A stretch of 64,000 nucleotides of DNA from Mycetohabitans endofungorum (GTDB taxonomy: Bacteria; Pseudomonadota; Gammaproteobacteria; Burkholderiales; Burkholderiaceae): the NCBI RefSeq assembly GCF_037477895.1, contig NZ_CP132745.1, positions 558,001 through 622,000 of the forward strand, written 5' to 3'. The stretch's first letter is position 1. Each line of letters starts with the position of its first letter. A program made the position numbers and the translations under genes. This document shows, piece by piece, positions 28,446-38,060 of this stretch. A model generated the notes under the pieces. The model searched no databases and was not told the origin of the DNA. It saw only the letters and a list, made by a program, of their open reading frames with translations.

Positions 28446-29162
28446 ATGACGAGTCGTCGCGCGAAGCTATTGTCGAGCTTCATCGTGCTGACACTGATCG
28501 TGACAGCGCTGGTCCGCGCGATCGGACCGGACGTGCTGTGCAAGTATCACACCGACCTGCTGTACTACACCGGCGCACACCTGTTGCTGGTCGGCGCGTC
28601 GATGGCGCTCGCGCTGCTCACCGGCATCCCCGCCGGCGTCCTGCTGAGCCGCGCGTCGAACCCGCAGCATGCAGAGCGGCTGATGCAAGTGCTAAACGTG
28701 GGCAACACCGTGCCGTCACTGGCGGTGCTCGCGCTGGCACTGGCGGTTCTGGGTATCGGCGCCGCGCCGGCGATCGTCGCACTGTGGCTTGCGTCGTTGC
28801 TGCCGATCGCCCGCAACGCATACGAGGGTATGCGCGCGGTGCCGCTCGCTTGGCGCGAGGCGGCGCGTGGCCTCGGCATGACGCCGCTGCAGTCGATGTT
28901 CAAGGTCGAGCTTCCCAACGCGATGCCGATCATCATCGGCGGTGTGCGCACCGCGCTCGCCATCAATGTCGGCACCGCGCCGCTGGCCTTCCTGATTGGC
29001 GCCGACAGCCTCGGCACATTGATTTTCCCGGGAATCTATCTGAATGATCCGGCCATGCTGCTGTTAGGCGCCGCGTCGACTGCTGCGCTGGCGCTCGCGC
29101 TGGACGCACTCGTTGCCGGCATCGCTCGCGCCGCGTTGGCGCGTCGCGGACTGGCACTGTAA
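28446..29162 (+). CDS. Osmoprotectant ABC transporter permease (OpuC/OsmVWXY type)
   Basis: This 238-residue inner-membrane permease has five to six TM helices and the EAA loop WREAARGLGMTPLQSMFKVELPNAMPIIIGGVRTALAIN, cut here as AARGLGMTPLQ and IIIGGVRTALAIN. GTLIFPGIYLNDP is typical of OpuCB/OsmW proteins. Start ATG 28446 has a GAGGAG seven bases upstream. It is the first of four genes (permease, binding protein, permease, ATPase) probably importing betaine, choline or a similar compatible solute. Confidence 0.9.
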   Translation: MTSRRAKLLSSFIVLTLIVTALVRAIGPDVLCKYHTDLLYYTGAHLLLVGASMALALLTGIPAGVLLSRASNPQHAERLMQVLNVGNTVPSLAVLALALAVLGIGAAPAIVALWLASLLPIARNAYEGMRAVPLAWREAARGLGMTPLQSMFKVELPNAMPIIIGGVRTALAINVGTAPLAFLIGADSLGTLIFPGIYLNDPAMLLLGAASTAALALALDALVAGIARAALARRGLAL

Positions 29163-29181
29163 CGAAAGCACAGGAGAATTT

Positions 29182-30084
29182 ATGACCCGTTTGCTTAAAT
29201 ACGTCATGACTTGGCTGCTCGCCAGCACCGCGCTGGCGAGCGTGGTACCGGCGCACGCCGCGACGCTGGTCGTCGGCGGTAAGAATTTTACCGAGCAATT
29301 GCTGCTCGCGGAAATCACTTCCCAATACCTGCGCTCGCGCGGCTACACGGTCGAGAACCGCAGCGGCCTAGGCAGCGTGCTGTTGCGCAGCGCGATGGAG
29401 AACCGGCAATTGGATATCGTATGGGACTACACCGGTACGGCGCTGATCGTCTACAACCGAATCCATGAGAAGCTCGATCCGCCAACCGTGTACCGCCGCG
29501 TACGCGATCTGGACAAACCGCGTGGCCTGGTGTGGCTCGAGCCGTCGGCGCTGAATAACACCTACGCGCTGGCGATGCCTCGCAAGCGCGCCGAACGCGA
29601 CGGCATCCATACGATCTCGCAACTGGCCGCGAAGATCCGACAAGACGACCCGCACAAGCGGCATTGGTTTGCGATGGACGCGGAGTTTGCGAACCGGCCA
29701 GACGGGTTGCGGCCATTACAGGCGCTGTACGACTTGCGACTGCGCCGCTCAGATGTCAAGCAGATGGACTCCGGGCTGGTCTATACGGCGTTGCACAACG
29801 ACCAAGCCATGTTTGGGCTAGTCTACACGACCGACGGACGCATCAAAGGCTTCGGCATCACGGTGCTCGACGACGATCTCGGCTTTTTCCCCGCATACAA
29901 TGCAACGCCGGTCGTGCGCCGCGACGTGCTGGACCGGCACCCGGAACTCGCGAAGCAACTCAATGCACTGTCCGCGCAGATCAACAACGAAGTGATGTCC
30001 GAGATGAACAAACGCGTGGACATCGACGAAGAATCGATCAGTGCGGTCGCCGCCGATTTCCTGCGCACACACGCGTTGCCTTAA
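29182..30084 (+). CDS. Periplasmic osmoprotectant-binding protein (OpuC/OsmX type)
   Basis: This 300-residue protein has a signal peptide ending PAHA|ATL. The mature protein begins LVVGGKNFTEQLLLAEITSQ, the hallmark of the glycine betaine/choline OpuAC-type binding fold. Also typical are IVWDYTGTALIVYNRIHEK and GLVYTTDGRIKGFGITVLDD. It delivers solute to the two permeases. ATG 29182 follows AGGAG with eight bases between. It starts 19 bp after the first permease. Confidence 0.92.
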   Translation: MTRLLKYVMTWLLASTALASVVPAHAATLVVGGKNFTEQLLLAEITSQYLRSRGYTVENRSGLGSVLLRSAMENRQLDIVWDYTGTALIVYNRIHEKLDPPTVYRRVRDLDKPRGLVWLEPSALNNTYALAMPRKRAERDGIHTISQLAAKIRQDDPHKRHWFAMDAEFANRPDGLRPLQALYDLRLRRSDVKQMDSGLVYTALHNDQAMFGLVYTTDGRIKGFGITVLDDDLGFFPAYNATPVVRRDVLDRHPELAKQLNALSAQINNEVMSEMNKRVDIDEESISAVAADFLRTHALP

Positions 30085-30097
30085 GCCGGGAGAACCG

Positions 30098-30751
30098 ATG
30101 GACCTCATGACCTATTTCTCAAACAACTGGCAGGAACTGGCGTCGCTCACCTTGCAGCATCTCGCACTGGTCGGTACCGCCGTCGGCTGCGCGATTCTCG
30201 TCGGTGTGCCGCTCGGCATCCTGATCAACCGATGCGCATGGCTGGCCGGCCCGTTGCTCGGCTGCGCGACGATCGTGCTTACGCTGCCGTCGATTGCGTT
30301 GTTCGGCCTGATGATTCCGCTGCTGTCGCGCTGGGGTGCCGGCATCGGCCCCGCTCCTGCAATCGTGGCGGTATTCTTGTACTCGCTGCTGCCAATTATG
30401 CGCAACACCTACTTGGCGCTGCGCAATGTTGACCCAAGCATCCGCGAAGCCGGTACCGGCATCGGCATGACACGATGGCAACGGCTCTGGCTCGTCGAGC
30501 TACCGCTCGCCGTGCCAGTGATCATCGGCGGCGTACGGACGGCCGTCGTCATGAACATCGGCGTGATGACTATTGCCGCAGTCATCGGCGCCGGAGGCCT
30601 CGGCGAGTTGGTACTGCGTGCGATCAGCCAAAGCAACATGACGCGGCTGGTGATCGGGGCGGTGCTCGTGAGCATGCTGGCCATCGTCGCGGACCTGCTG
30701 CTGCACGCGCTGCAGCGTGCATTGACACCGAAGGGAGTAGCGAAGACATGA
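30098..30751 (+). CDS. Second permease of the osmoprotectant ABC transporter
   Basis: This 217-residue permease has about five TM helices, with LTLPSIALFGLMIPLL and an EAA loop GTGIGMTRWQRLWLVELPLA then IGAGGLGELVLRAI, as in OpuCD/OsmY. It pairs with the permease at 28446. ATG 30098 has GGGAG seven bases upstream. Its stop overlaps the ATPase start by one to three bases (ATGA), so expression is coupled. Confidence 0.9.
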   Translation: MDLMTYFSNNWQELASLTLQHLALVGTAVGCAILVGVPLGILINRCAWLAGPLLGCATIVLTLPSIALFGLMIPLLSRWGAGIGPAPAIVAVFLYSLLPIMRNTYLALRNVDPSIREAGTGIGMTRWQRLWLVELPLAVPVIIGGVRTAVVMNIGVMTIAAVIGAGGLGELVLRAISQSNMTRLVIGAVLVSMLAIVADLLLHALQRALTPKGVAKT

Positions 30752-31896
30752 TCGAACTTGACCACTTGACGAAGACCTTCACACGCAAGGACGGCAGTGC
30801 GGTACGGGCAGTCGACGCCGTCAGCCTGACCGTTGCCGAAGGCGAAATCTGCATTTTTCTCGGCCCTTCGGGATGCGGCAAGACCACGACGTTGAAAATG
30901 ATCAATCGGCTGATTCAGCCGACCGGCGGCCGGGTGCTGCTCAACGGCGAGGACACCGCGAACGTTAACGAAGTGGAACTGCGTCGCCACATCGGCTACG
31001 TGATTCAGCAGGTCGGCTTGTTTCCGAACATGACGATCGAGGAGAACATCACGGTGGTGCCACGGCTGCTCGGCTGGGACAAGGCGCGCTATCACGCTCG
31101 CGCGATCGAACTGATGTCGATGGTCGCGCTGGACCCGAAGCTGTACCTGAAGCGCTATCCGCGCGAGCTTTCTGGCGGCCAACAACAACGCATCGGCGTG
31201 ATCCGCGCGCTCGCGGCTGATCCGCCTGTGATGTTGATGGACGAGCCGTTCGGTGCGGTCGACCCGATCAACCGGGAGTCGATCCAGAACGAGTTTTTCC
31301 AGATGCAACGTGCGCTGAAGAAAACAGTGATCATGGTGAGCCACGATATCGACGAGGCGATCAAGCTAGGCGACAAGGTCGCCGTGTTCCGGCGCGGCCA
31401 GTTGGTGCAGTTCGATCATCCCGACACCTTGCTTGCCCATCCCAAGGACGAATTCGTCAGCGCATTCGTGGGCCACGACAGCACACTCAAACGCCTGCTG
31501 CTGGTCAAGGCGAGCGATGCGGCAGCCCACGCCCAGACCGTGCACGTCGATACCCCGCTTGCCCAAGCGCTCGGCGTGATGGATGACACCGACAATCGCT
31601 ACGTGACGGTCACCGACGACGCACGGCGCGCATTGGGCTACGTATCGCGTCGTGTCGCGCGTGAAGGCGCCTCTACCCCGGCACGTTGCGGCGACAAAAT
31701 GCGCGAATTCTCGACCACCGTGAATGCGGAGGATAACCTGCGCGTGGTGTTATCCAAGATGTTTGAGGTTAACTCGTCGTGGTTGCCAGTCGTCGATCCG
31801 GAAGGCGGCTATCTCGGAGAAATCACGCAGGATTCGATTGCCGAATATCTGAGTTCTGGCCGCTCGCGCGGCGTGCCGACCGCCGCTGGCGTGTAA
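30748..31896 (+). CDS. ATPase of the osmoprotectant ABC transporter with CBS domains
   Basis: This 382-residue ATPase has Walker A FLGPSGCGKTTTLKMINRL, signature LSGGQQQRIGVIRALAADP, Walker B VMLMDEPFGAVDP and H-loop IMVSHDIDEAIKLGD. Residues about 265-375 form tandem CBS domains (LGVMDDTDNRYVTVTDD, SWLPVVDPEGGYLGEITQD). CBS pairs on OpuA/OpuC ATPases gate transport by ionic strength or adenine nucleotides. It is the last gene of the operon, and the next 260 bp carry only a promoter for the following orphan. Confidence 0.93.
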   Translation: MIELDHLTKTFTRKDGSAVRAVDAVSLTVAEGEICIFLGPSGCGKTTTLKMINRLIQPTGGRVLLNGEDTANVNEVELRRHIGYVIQQVGLFPNMTIEENITVVPRLLGWDKARYHARAIELMSMVALDPKLYLKRYPRELSGGQQQRIGVIRALAADPPVMLMDEPFGAVDPINRESIQNEFFQMQRALKKTVIMVSHDIDEAIKLGDKVAVFRRGQLVQFDHPDTLLAHPKDEFVSAFVGHDSTLKRLLLVKASDAAAHAQTVHVDTPLAQALGVMDDTDNRYVTVTDDARRALGYVSRRVAREGASTPARCGDKMREFSTTVNAEDNLRVVLSKMFEVNSSWLPVVDPEGGYLGEITQDSIAEYLSSGRSRGVPTAAGV

Positions 31897-32095
31897 CCCT
31901 CGCCGGCCTGGCCGGCCGGCAAAGCCTACATGCTCGGCAAACATGCCGGTGATCCGACCGAGAATGTCATGGCGAGGCGCTTTATGCTGCGAGCACGTTA
32001 CTGTACTCAAGCGTTGCTCTTGAAGTCCCGGCGGCGCCAGATCGCATCACATGTCCTATCAGGAATGAAAGATGCTCACCGTCGGGCATGCGAAT

Positions 32096-32124
32096 TTGAC
32101 GTAGTCGTAAAATGTGCTTAGATA
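32096..32124 (+). promoter_or_regulatory. Sigma-70 promoter of the 72-residue orphan
   Basis: TTGACG (32096-32101) and TAGATA (32119-32124) are separated by exactly 17 bp. The predicted transcript starts about 25 bp before the ATG at 32157. Confidence 0.6.
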
Positions 32125-32156
32125 AAGGTGACTTGTCCAACCACAAGGAGTGCGTC

Positions 32157-32375
32157 ATGTCAGGAGCGAACCGGCCAGCAGGCCCCGCTACCCCAAAATC
32201 TCGACAATTGGCAGAACAGATTACCCGCGACGAAATGGAGCGCAATCTCCCGGATGCATTGTGGGGTCGGGACCGCGCCAATGACAACGGCCATGGCGTA
32301 TCGGACGGCCCTGTGCCTCCCACACGCACCGCCGGTAAGACTCGTCGTTCGGCGAGGACACCCGACGGCGGTTAA
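32157..32375 (+). CDS. Small hypothetical protein, 72 residues
   Basis: The family is not recognised. The protein is polar and probably partly disordered (SGANRPAGPATPKSRQ, a short helix LAEQITRDEMERNLPDALW, then a Gly/Pro/Arg-rich tail). The evidence that it is real is upstream: a well-spaced sigma-70 promoter and AAGGAG seven bases before the ATG. It lies alone between the ABC operon and the H-NS-like gene. Confidence 0.55.
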   Translation: MSGANRPAGPATPKSRQLAEQITRDEMERNLPDALWGRDRANDNGHGVSDGPVPPTRTAGKTRRSARTPDGG

Positions 32376-32586
32376 ATACAAGGCCGGGCAGGGGCTAGCT
32401 GCCCGTGCGCCGCTAACCCTACCGCTGCGGGCCGTCGGAAAATGCGGGCCGATTCGTTCGCGCTCTGCTCGCCCAAAGTGTAACGAGAGCATAACCAAGG
32501 CCAACCCGCCTATCCGGTGATAACGCGTCCGCGACACCGCTGGCGCGCTATCATCGCGCATTATTCCACTCGAGCTAAAAAAACTA

Positions 32587-32886
32587 ATGGCAAATTACAA
32601 GCAACTTCAACAACAAATCGAAGCGTTGCAGCGAAAGGCCGAGGAGGCCCGTTTGGCTGAGCTAGACGCAGTGATCGTGGACATCCGCGCGAAGGTCGCC
32701 GAATACGGATTAAGCCCCCAGGACATTTTTGGCCGACGGCATGCGGCGAGCAGCGCGCCGGAAAAGCGTGCTTCCGCGCCGGCGAAGTACCGAGACCCTG
32801 CCAGCGGAGCCACATGGTCCGGGCGGGGACGGGCGCCGGCCTGGATTCACGGCAAGAAGCGCGAACGTTTCCTGATCAAGGAATAA
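32587..32886 (+). CDS. H-NS family nucleoid-associated protein
   Basis: This 99-residue protein has an N-terminal coiled coil (KQLQQQIEALQRKAEEARLAE) for oligomerisation and a C-terminal DNA-binding module with YRDPASGATWSGRGRAP and AWIHGKK. The GRGR AT-hook-like loop after TWSG is diagnostic of H-NS/MvaT-type minor-groove binders of Burkholderia (BpH3/Bv3F type). Such proteins silence AT-rich acquired DNA, which is relevant to the island after 44.8 kb. A 7-bp inverted repeat lies just downstream (32902-32924) but lacks a T-run. Confidence 0.93.
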   Translation: MANYKQLQQQIEALQRKAEEARLAELDAVIVDIRAKVAEYGLSPQDIFGRRHAASSAPEKRASAPAKYRDPASGATWSGRGRAPAWIHGKKRERFLIKE

Positions 32887-33052
32887 CGCAGATCACGCTG
32901 CTGCACCGTTCAGTTGGCGGTGCAACGCCGACAGCGAAAGTTTGGTTTCGAACAGCCTCGTGAGGCTGGCGCTAGTGTAGCGGCTGACTTCGGTCGGCCG
33001 CACCCACCGGAACGCGTTCCGCTACAGCTCCGCTGCATCGATCGGTGCCTCG

Positions 33053-35305
33053 CTAAAGCAACGCGAGCAGGCGCACATCACCGCGGTCCACAGCTGGCAC
33101 CACCTGCTCCCCCACGCGGCGGAACGCCAACGATACAGTCCGGCTACCCACGCGCAGATCGTCAACTTCCAGCCAATCGATACCTGCCGGCAACCGCGGG
33201 TGCTCAATGCGGACCTCCTCCCGCTGCGCGTCCACGGTCACGCCCAGGCAAGCCTCGAGCATCATGAACGGCGAACCTGCCGCCCAGGCCTGCGGCAGGC
33301 ACGCGACCGGATAGGCGGTCGGCGGCTCGCCGCGCCGCCGCGTGAAGCCACAGAATAGCTCAGGCAAGCGCATGTCGAAGTTGATTGCCGCCTCGAACAG
33401 TGCCTGCAGCAACCGCACTGCCGCGCCCTTTTCGCCGTAGCGCGCCATGCCGCGAGCGCACAGCGCGGTATCGTGCGGCCACACCGAACCGTTATGGTAA
33501 GACATCGGATTGAACCGAGGCTGGCCGCCAGCTAGCGTGCGCAGGCCCCATCCGGTGTGGAACAACGCGGACTCGAGAGTCTGTGCGACCTGCTCGCCAC
33601 GCGCCTGGTCCGGTAACCCGAACGCCAGCAGGTGCCCGGTGTTCGAGGCCAGTACACGGCACAACTCACCATGCCCGTCCAATGCCATCCCATAGAAGCC
33701 TTCCTGCGGCATCCAGAACATCGCCTCGACCCGTTCGCACAGCGCTGCGGCACGCGTCGTATAGTTGGCGGCGAGCGTGACGGCGCCACGATGCTGCGCC
33801 AGCCGCGCCATTGTCTCAAACGCCGCACGCGCGTACGCCTGTACCTCGACCAGTGCGATCGGTCCGTCCGGCATGCGCCCGTCCGAGTGGAACACCGAAT
33901 CGTGGCTATCCTTCCAGCCCTGGTTAGCTAGACCGCTATCCGCCGCGCGCTGATAGTCGAGCAGGCCGAACGGATTGCGGTCGCATACCCGTGCAATCCA
34001 TTGCGCGGCCAGCTCCAGCGCCAGCCACAATTCGTCGATTAACGCCGCATCGCCGGTCCTCTCGAGGTAAGCGCCGGCCAACACGATGAACAGCGGCGTC
34101 GTATCCACACCGCCGTAGTACAGCGCAAACGGCACTTCCCCAGTCACCGCCATCTCGCTCTTGCGCATCTCGTGCATGATCTTGCCAACCGCGGCATCGC
34201 GAAACGCCGAATCCTCGCGCGCCTGATGAGCCGCGAGAAAACGGAGCACGCCACGGGCCAACGCCGGCTGCACCCACAGCGTCTGCAAGGCCGTCATCAC
34301 CGCGTCCCGCCCGAATGGCGTCGAGAACCACGGAATACCCGCATACGGATAGGGTCCGGTGTCCCGATCCGTGGTCAACAATCCCAAGTCGGCAAACGAA
34401 CGCTCCATCCAAGCATTGAACAACGGATTGCTCGAGCGCAGCCTTGCACTGGCGCGACGCCTATCGCGCATCGTCCGGTGCGACTCGGCCAGCACGGCGC
34501 GTACCGCCGCCCGTCCCGCACCGCTCAAGCCGGCTGGCGGCGCCGACACCAGGCCACCGGACACCTGCGCGGCAGCCTCGTTGATTGGCCGGGTAACGAT
34601 CGTGACCTGCAGGTAAACCGACAGACACGCCTCGGACGGCAGCGTCAATGTATAGTCGGCGCGCCCCGGCAGCAGCTTGTCCGGAGCAGGCGAAAACGCG
34701 ACGCGCACCACCCGCTCGACGTTGTCCAAACCCTGGTAGCTGAACACGACCTCATCATTGTCAACATAGGGCGGCACCAGCGTGCCGCGCCGGCTGCGCG
34801 GCGAGCCACGCACTTCAAATATGTCTAGACAATCGCTGGCAAACGAAATCGACAGCGGTACGACCGCCGGCTCGGTGCCGTAATGGGTCAGCGCGATCGC
34901 CTCATTTAATCCATTACCGCACAGTACCCGCAAACGCTCAACATGGATCACACCCTGCGGCGTATGTTCGCCGCCCAATCGCGGCAACGACCGATTGGTC
35001 AAATGCGCGGTGAACGCCGTATTGTCGCTGCTCACGCTACTCGACAGTAGCGACGGCGCCCGGCCGCCAAATGTGAGCTGCAGTTGCGACAGCACGCGCA
35101 TGTCGTTGACGAACAAGCCATCGTCATGGCCTAGAATATCGCCGTTCGGATCGTTAACGACGAACGTGTCGCCCGACTTCAGCACATACTGCCGACCGGA
35201 GATGACATTCGCGTGCGCCGGCGCAATGAACACGCCGTCGTCGGTCTCAACGCCCTGCTCCGGCAGCTTCGCGAGCCGGCCGGCGATCGGTTCTGGCCCC
35301 TGCAT
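33053..35305 (-). CDS. Glycogen-debranching-like amylo-alpha-1,6-glucosidase
   Basis: This 750-residue protein has an N-terminal GDE-N-like beta domain (VLKSGDTFVVNDPNGDI, LFVNDMRVLSQLQLTFGG) followed by an (alpha/alpha)6 barrel of GH63/GH133 type. Barrel landmarks are PYAGIPWFSTPFGRDAVMTAL, GVDTTPLFIVLAG, DSHDSVFHSDGRMP and NPMSYHNGSVWPHDTAL. These match bacterial amylo-alpha-1,6-glucosidases that act on storage or compatible-solute glucans. ATG at 35305 has GGGGAG eight bases upstream. No other glycogen or trehalose genes are adjacent, so the substrate is uncertain. Confidence 0.85.
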   Translation of the reverse strand: MQGPEPIAGRLAKLPEQGVETDDGVFIAPAHANVISGRQYVLKSGDTFVVNDPNGDILGHDDGLFVNDMRVLSQLQLTFGGRAPSLLSSSVSSDNTAFTAHLTNRSLPRLGGEHTPQGVIHVERLRVLCGNGLNEAIALTHYGTEPAVVPLSISFASDCLDIFEVRGSPRSRRGTLVPPYVDNDEVVFSYQGLDNVERVVRVAFSPAPDKLLPGRADYTLTLPSEACLSVYLQVTIVTRPINEAAAQVSGGLVSAPPAGLSGAGRAAVRAVLAESHRTMRDRRRASARLRSSNPLFNAWMERSFADLGLLTTDRDTGPYPYAGIPWFSTPFGRDAVMTALQTLWVQPALARGVLRFLAAHQAREDSAFRDAAVGKIMHEMRKSEMAVTGEVPFALYYGGVDTTPLFIVLAGAYLERTGDAALIDELWLALELAAQWIARVCDRNPFGLLDYQRAADSGLANQGWKDSHDSVFHSDGRMPDGPIALVEVQAYARAAFETMARLAQHRGAVTLAANYTTRAAALCERVEAMFWMPQEGFYGMALDGHGELCRVLASNTGHLLAFGLPDQARGEQVAQTLESALFHTGWGLRTLAGGQPRFNPMSYHNGSVWPHDTALCARGMARYGEKGAAVRLLQALFEAAINFDMRLPELFCGFTRRRGEPPTAYPVACLPQAWAAGSPFMMLEACLGVTVDAQREEVRIEHPRLPAGIDWLEVDDLRVGSRTVSLAFRRVGEQVVPAVDRGDVRLLALL

Positions 35306-35445
35306 GAGTTGGCTCCCCTTTCAAAACCCTTGCGTTGTCACAGCACCGCTCGCGTGCTGTCGAGTGTCTGACTATTGCACAACGCGATCGTGCATTCGCA
35401 CAAGGATGTTCGCCCGCTTCCCCAGTCCCCAAGTCCTCATATAAC

Positions 35446-35634
35446 ATGCAAACCCGACACGTTGAATACTTGGCCTTTCCGATGTCGGCCAGACCCTGCA
35501 CATTGACCGAACATGTTATCGAGTCATTGATCGCCGCCATCTCGTCCGGCCAATATCCGATGGGCACAAAGCTGCCCGCCGGCATCATGAATCTGGGCGG
35601 CGGCTGTGATGCCAAGGCGACTCGCTCGCCGTGA
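35446..35634 (+). pseudogene. Truncated GntR-family regulator remnant
   Basis: The 62-residue frame contains LTEHVIESLIAAISSGQYPM followed by GTKLPA, the beginning of a GntR winged-helix domain. It then runs into unrelated sequence (GIMNLGGGCDAKATRSP) and stops before the recognition helix. No effector domain follows in any frame. It is best read as a decayed 5' end of a regulator gene left between the debranching enzyme and the porin. The remaining spacer up to 35842 holds only the porin terminator. Confidence 0.55.
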
Positions 35635-35743
35635 GGCCATGACGGGTGACCGTGGCCCGGGGGTAAAACCGGGTGCATGAGGCGGCAGTTGGCCACGCAG
35701 CGGCGGTCGGCCGCGCGCGGGTCGAGGCAACCGGGCGCACATG

Positions 35744-35767
35744 AAAAAAACGCAGGTCAAGCCTGCG
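35744..35767 (-). terminator. Rho-independent terminator of the porin gene
   Basis: On the minus strand CGCAGG, loop CTTGA, CCTGCG is followed by seven Ts, about 75 bp after the porin stop codon. An overlapping direct repeat (GCGCAGG twice) could form an alternative stem. Confidence 0.8.
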
Positions 35768-35842
35768 CTTGCCTGCGCTTTTGTTGCCCCCTGCGCCGAA
35801 CCGGCCACGCCGGCCCCCCCGCAGAAGCAGATTGCGTGCCGT

Positions 35843-37009
35843 TTAGAACTTGTGGCGCAGGCCCAGCGCAACGTATTCTTGCGCGCCGCCGTTCGCCCCT
35901 GCAAAACCGTATGAACCGATCGAAGCCTGGGCTTGCGCGCCCGCGCCGTCCTGCTGGCCGGCGGCCTTTTGCCATGCGCCGACCAGGTACACGTCAGTGC
36001 GCTTAGACAGGCTGTAGTCAGCGCCCAGGCTCACCTGGTTGTACTTTGCCGACGAGTTGCCCGAACCCTTCGTGTAGCTGTAGCCAATGCCCGTGAGCAG
36101 CGCCGGCGTGGCCTGGTAGGTCGCGAACACGTTGCCGGTGTTGTACTTTTGCGTCTGGCCGAACGATGAAGCGGAATCCGCCGTGTACTGCGCATTGCTG
36201 TACGACGCGCCGACATTGACCGGGCCGATTGTGTACTGACCAGCGACACGGGCGATCTTGAGCGACGCAGCCGACGTGTAGGCACCGTTGACCGGGCCGT
36301 TGAAAACCGAGTCGGTCGTCGTGTTGGTCGCCGTCGTGGTGGCACCCGAGAAGTCCCGCACGCCGTTGGTGACCTTGCCACCATCGTAGTACTGGTAGCT
36401 CGCCGCCACGGCGATTGGGCCGTTTGTGTACGCCAGCGCAGCGCCCCACGCACGGCGGTCGCCGAACGAGCCGGCCTGGTTGCCGAACGCGTACAAGCCT
36501 TCGAATTGGAAGCCGGCCCAGACCGGGCTCGCGTACTTGACCGAGTTGTTGACGCGCACGCTATTGTCGTAGTTGTCGACGTCACCCGGCGTTGCGAACA
36601 CGGAGCCGAAGTAGTTGTCGCCCGTCATGCCTTGTACCAGGTCTGTATCCGGCACGTATTGGCGACCCAGCGTCACCGTGCCGTATGCATCGTTCTGTAA
36701 CCCTACATAAGCCTGACGGCTAAATTCGCGGCCACCTTGGCCCAGACGGCCATCGTTTGGGTTAAAGCCGTTTTCCAACTGGAAGATCGCCTTTAGGCCG
36801 CCGCCCAAATCTTCCGCCCCCGTCAAGCCCCAGCGCGACCCCTGCAGGTTACCGGAAACCGTGGACCACTGGTTCTTGCCGCCTTGGTTATGCAAGAAGG
36901 TCATGCTTTCATCGATAACGCCATACAATGTCACCGAGCTTTGGGCATGCGCTGCCGAGGTAGCGGCGAGCACGCCGAGCGAGATGGCCGAGAGTACCAG
37001 TCGTTTCAT
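35843..37009 (-). CDS. Gram-negative trimeric porin (OpcP/Omp38 type)
   Basis: This 388-residue outer-membrane protein has the signal peptide MKRLVLSAISLGVLAATSAA, cleaved at AHA|QSS. The mature start SSVTLYGVIDESMTF and GSRWGLTGAEDLGGGLKAIF are standard for Burkholderiales porins. It ends with the terminal Phe (VALGLRHKF) needed for BAM insertion. It is a general diffusion channel for small solutes. AGGGA lies seven bases before the ATG, and a clear terminator follows. Confidence 0.95.
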   Translation of the reverse strand: MKRLVLSAISLGVLAATSAAHAQSSVTLYGVIDESMTFLHNQGGKNQWSTVSGNLQGSRWGLTGAEDLGGGLKAIFQLENGFNPNDGRLGQGGREFSRQAYVGLQNDAYGTVTLGRQYVPDTDLVQGMTGDNYFGSVFATPGDVDNYDNSVRVNNSVKYASPVWAGFQFEGLYAFGNQAGSFGDRRAWGAALAYTNGPIAVAASYQYYDGGKVTNGVRDFSGATTTATNTTTDSVFNGPVNGAYTSAASLKIARVAGQYTIGPVNVGASYSNAQYTADSASSFGQTQKYNTGNVFATYQATPALLTGIGYSYTKGSGNSSAKYNQVSLGADYSLSKRTDVYLVGAWQKAAGQQDGAGAQAQASIGSYGFAGANGGAQEYVALGLRHKF

Positions 37010-37378
37010 CTAATCTTCCCTAAACGGTAGTTCATTTAATTTTCGCTGCGGCCGCAGCATACCTCGACGCCTGTAGAAAAAAGAAATAAAAGCCGAGCCG
37101 ACGTTGCTAAATCCAGACGGTATGGATTTGCAACCGCCATTTTCGTCAGACGGTGTGATAGCCCGTGCTGCCAATGCAAATTCCGTAGGAAATAAGCTAC
37201 TGCAGCCCACCACGCGCGCCGCACAAAACACCGCCCAGTCCGGCGAGGACGGGCAATACTTCGATTTGTCGCGTTCCGCCTCGGGGTGGTCGCGTTGCCC
37301 CCGGGCACGATGGATGCAAAGCCCGCAGTGCCACGGGCCATACTTTATATGGAGACAGGTTATCGCCGTGTCGTTTCC
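37010..37378. other. 369-bp spacer between porin and kdpC
   Basis: No supported gene is present. The porin promoter should lie here on the minus strand but I cannot assign its hexamers. kdpDE, which often follow kdpC, are not here. Confidence 0.5.
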
Positions 37379-37960
37379 TCAGCGCATCGGCTTAAACTCA
37401 TCTAGCGCCAGGTTGAGCCTAAGCACGTTCACCCGTGGCTCACCCAACAAGCCGAACTGCCGACCGGTCGTATTGCGGGCAATCAACTCGTCGACCTGCG
37501 CTTGTGGAAGGCCTCGTGCCCGCGCCACGCGGGGGGCTTGATAGGCCGCCGCCGCGGGGCTGATGTCTGGATCCAAGCCACTGCCTGACGAGGTCACCAA
37601 GTCCACCGGCACCGGCGCCGTGTTGGCCGGATCGGCTTTATGTAAGGCGGCAAGCCGTCCCTTCACCTCGTCCGCCAGCGCGGGATGGGTCGGCCCCAGG
37701 TTTGATCCACTCGAGCTTTGCGCGTTGTACGGATTCGGTGTCGTCGCCGACAGCCGGCCCCAGAAGTAGTCGTTTCTATTGAACTGCTGTCCAATCAGCG
37801 CCGAGCCAATCAGCTTGCCGTTCTTTTCGATCAGGCTGCCGTTGGCCTGCGCCGGGAAAACAGCCTGCGCGATCGCCGTGACCGCGGCGGGATAGACGAT
37901 GCCCGTGATCACCGTCAGCGCAACGAACAACACCAGCACGGGACGCAGTAAAGTGTTCAT
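37379..37960 (-). CDS. kdpC: KdpC, potassium-transporting ATPase chaperone subunit
   Basis: This 193-residue protein has one N-terminal TM helix ([20 protein letters not shown]), then [40 protein letters not shown] and [14 protein letters not shown], all conserved KdpC blocks. It stabilises ATP binding to KdpB. It is the last gene of kdpFABC, 100 bp after kdpB. Confidence 0.95.
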   Translation of the reverse strand: MNTLLRPVLVLFVALTVITGIVYPAAVTAIAQAVFPAQANGSLIEKNGKLIGSALIGQQFNRNDYFWGRLSATTPNPYNAQSSSGSNLGPTHPALADEVKGRLAALHKADPANTAPVPVDLVTSSGSGLDPDISPAAAAYQAPRVARARGLPQAQVDELIARNTTGRQFGLLGEPRVNVLRLNLALDEFKPMR

Positions 37961-38060
37961 GATTCTGGTTCACAGTGGAGCAGCGTGCCGCCCCCAAAAA
38001 GGCCGGACAAGGGCAAACGAAGGGACGCCGACCCGCCCGGCAAGGGTTTCAAGGAACGGA

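Noticed and set aside
32902..32924. TGCACCG/CGGTGCA inverted repeat after the H-NS gene as a terminator
   Set aside because: The 7-bp stem has a 9-base loop and no T-run, so intrinsic termination is doubtful.
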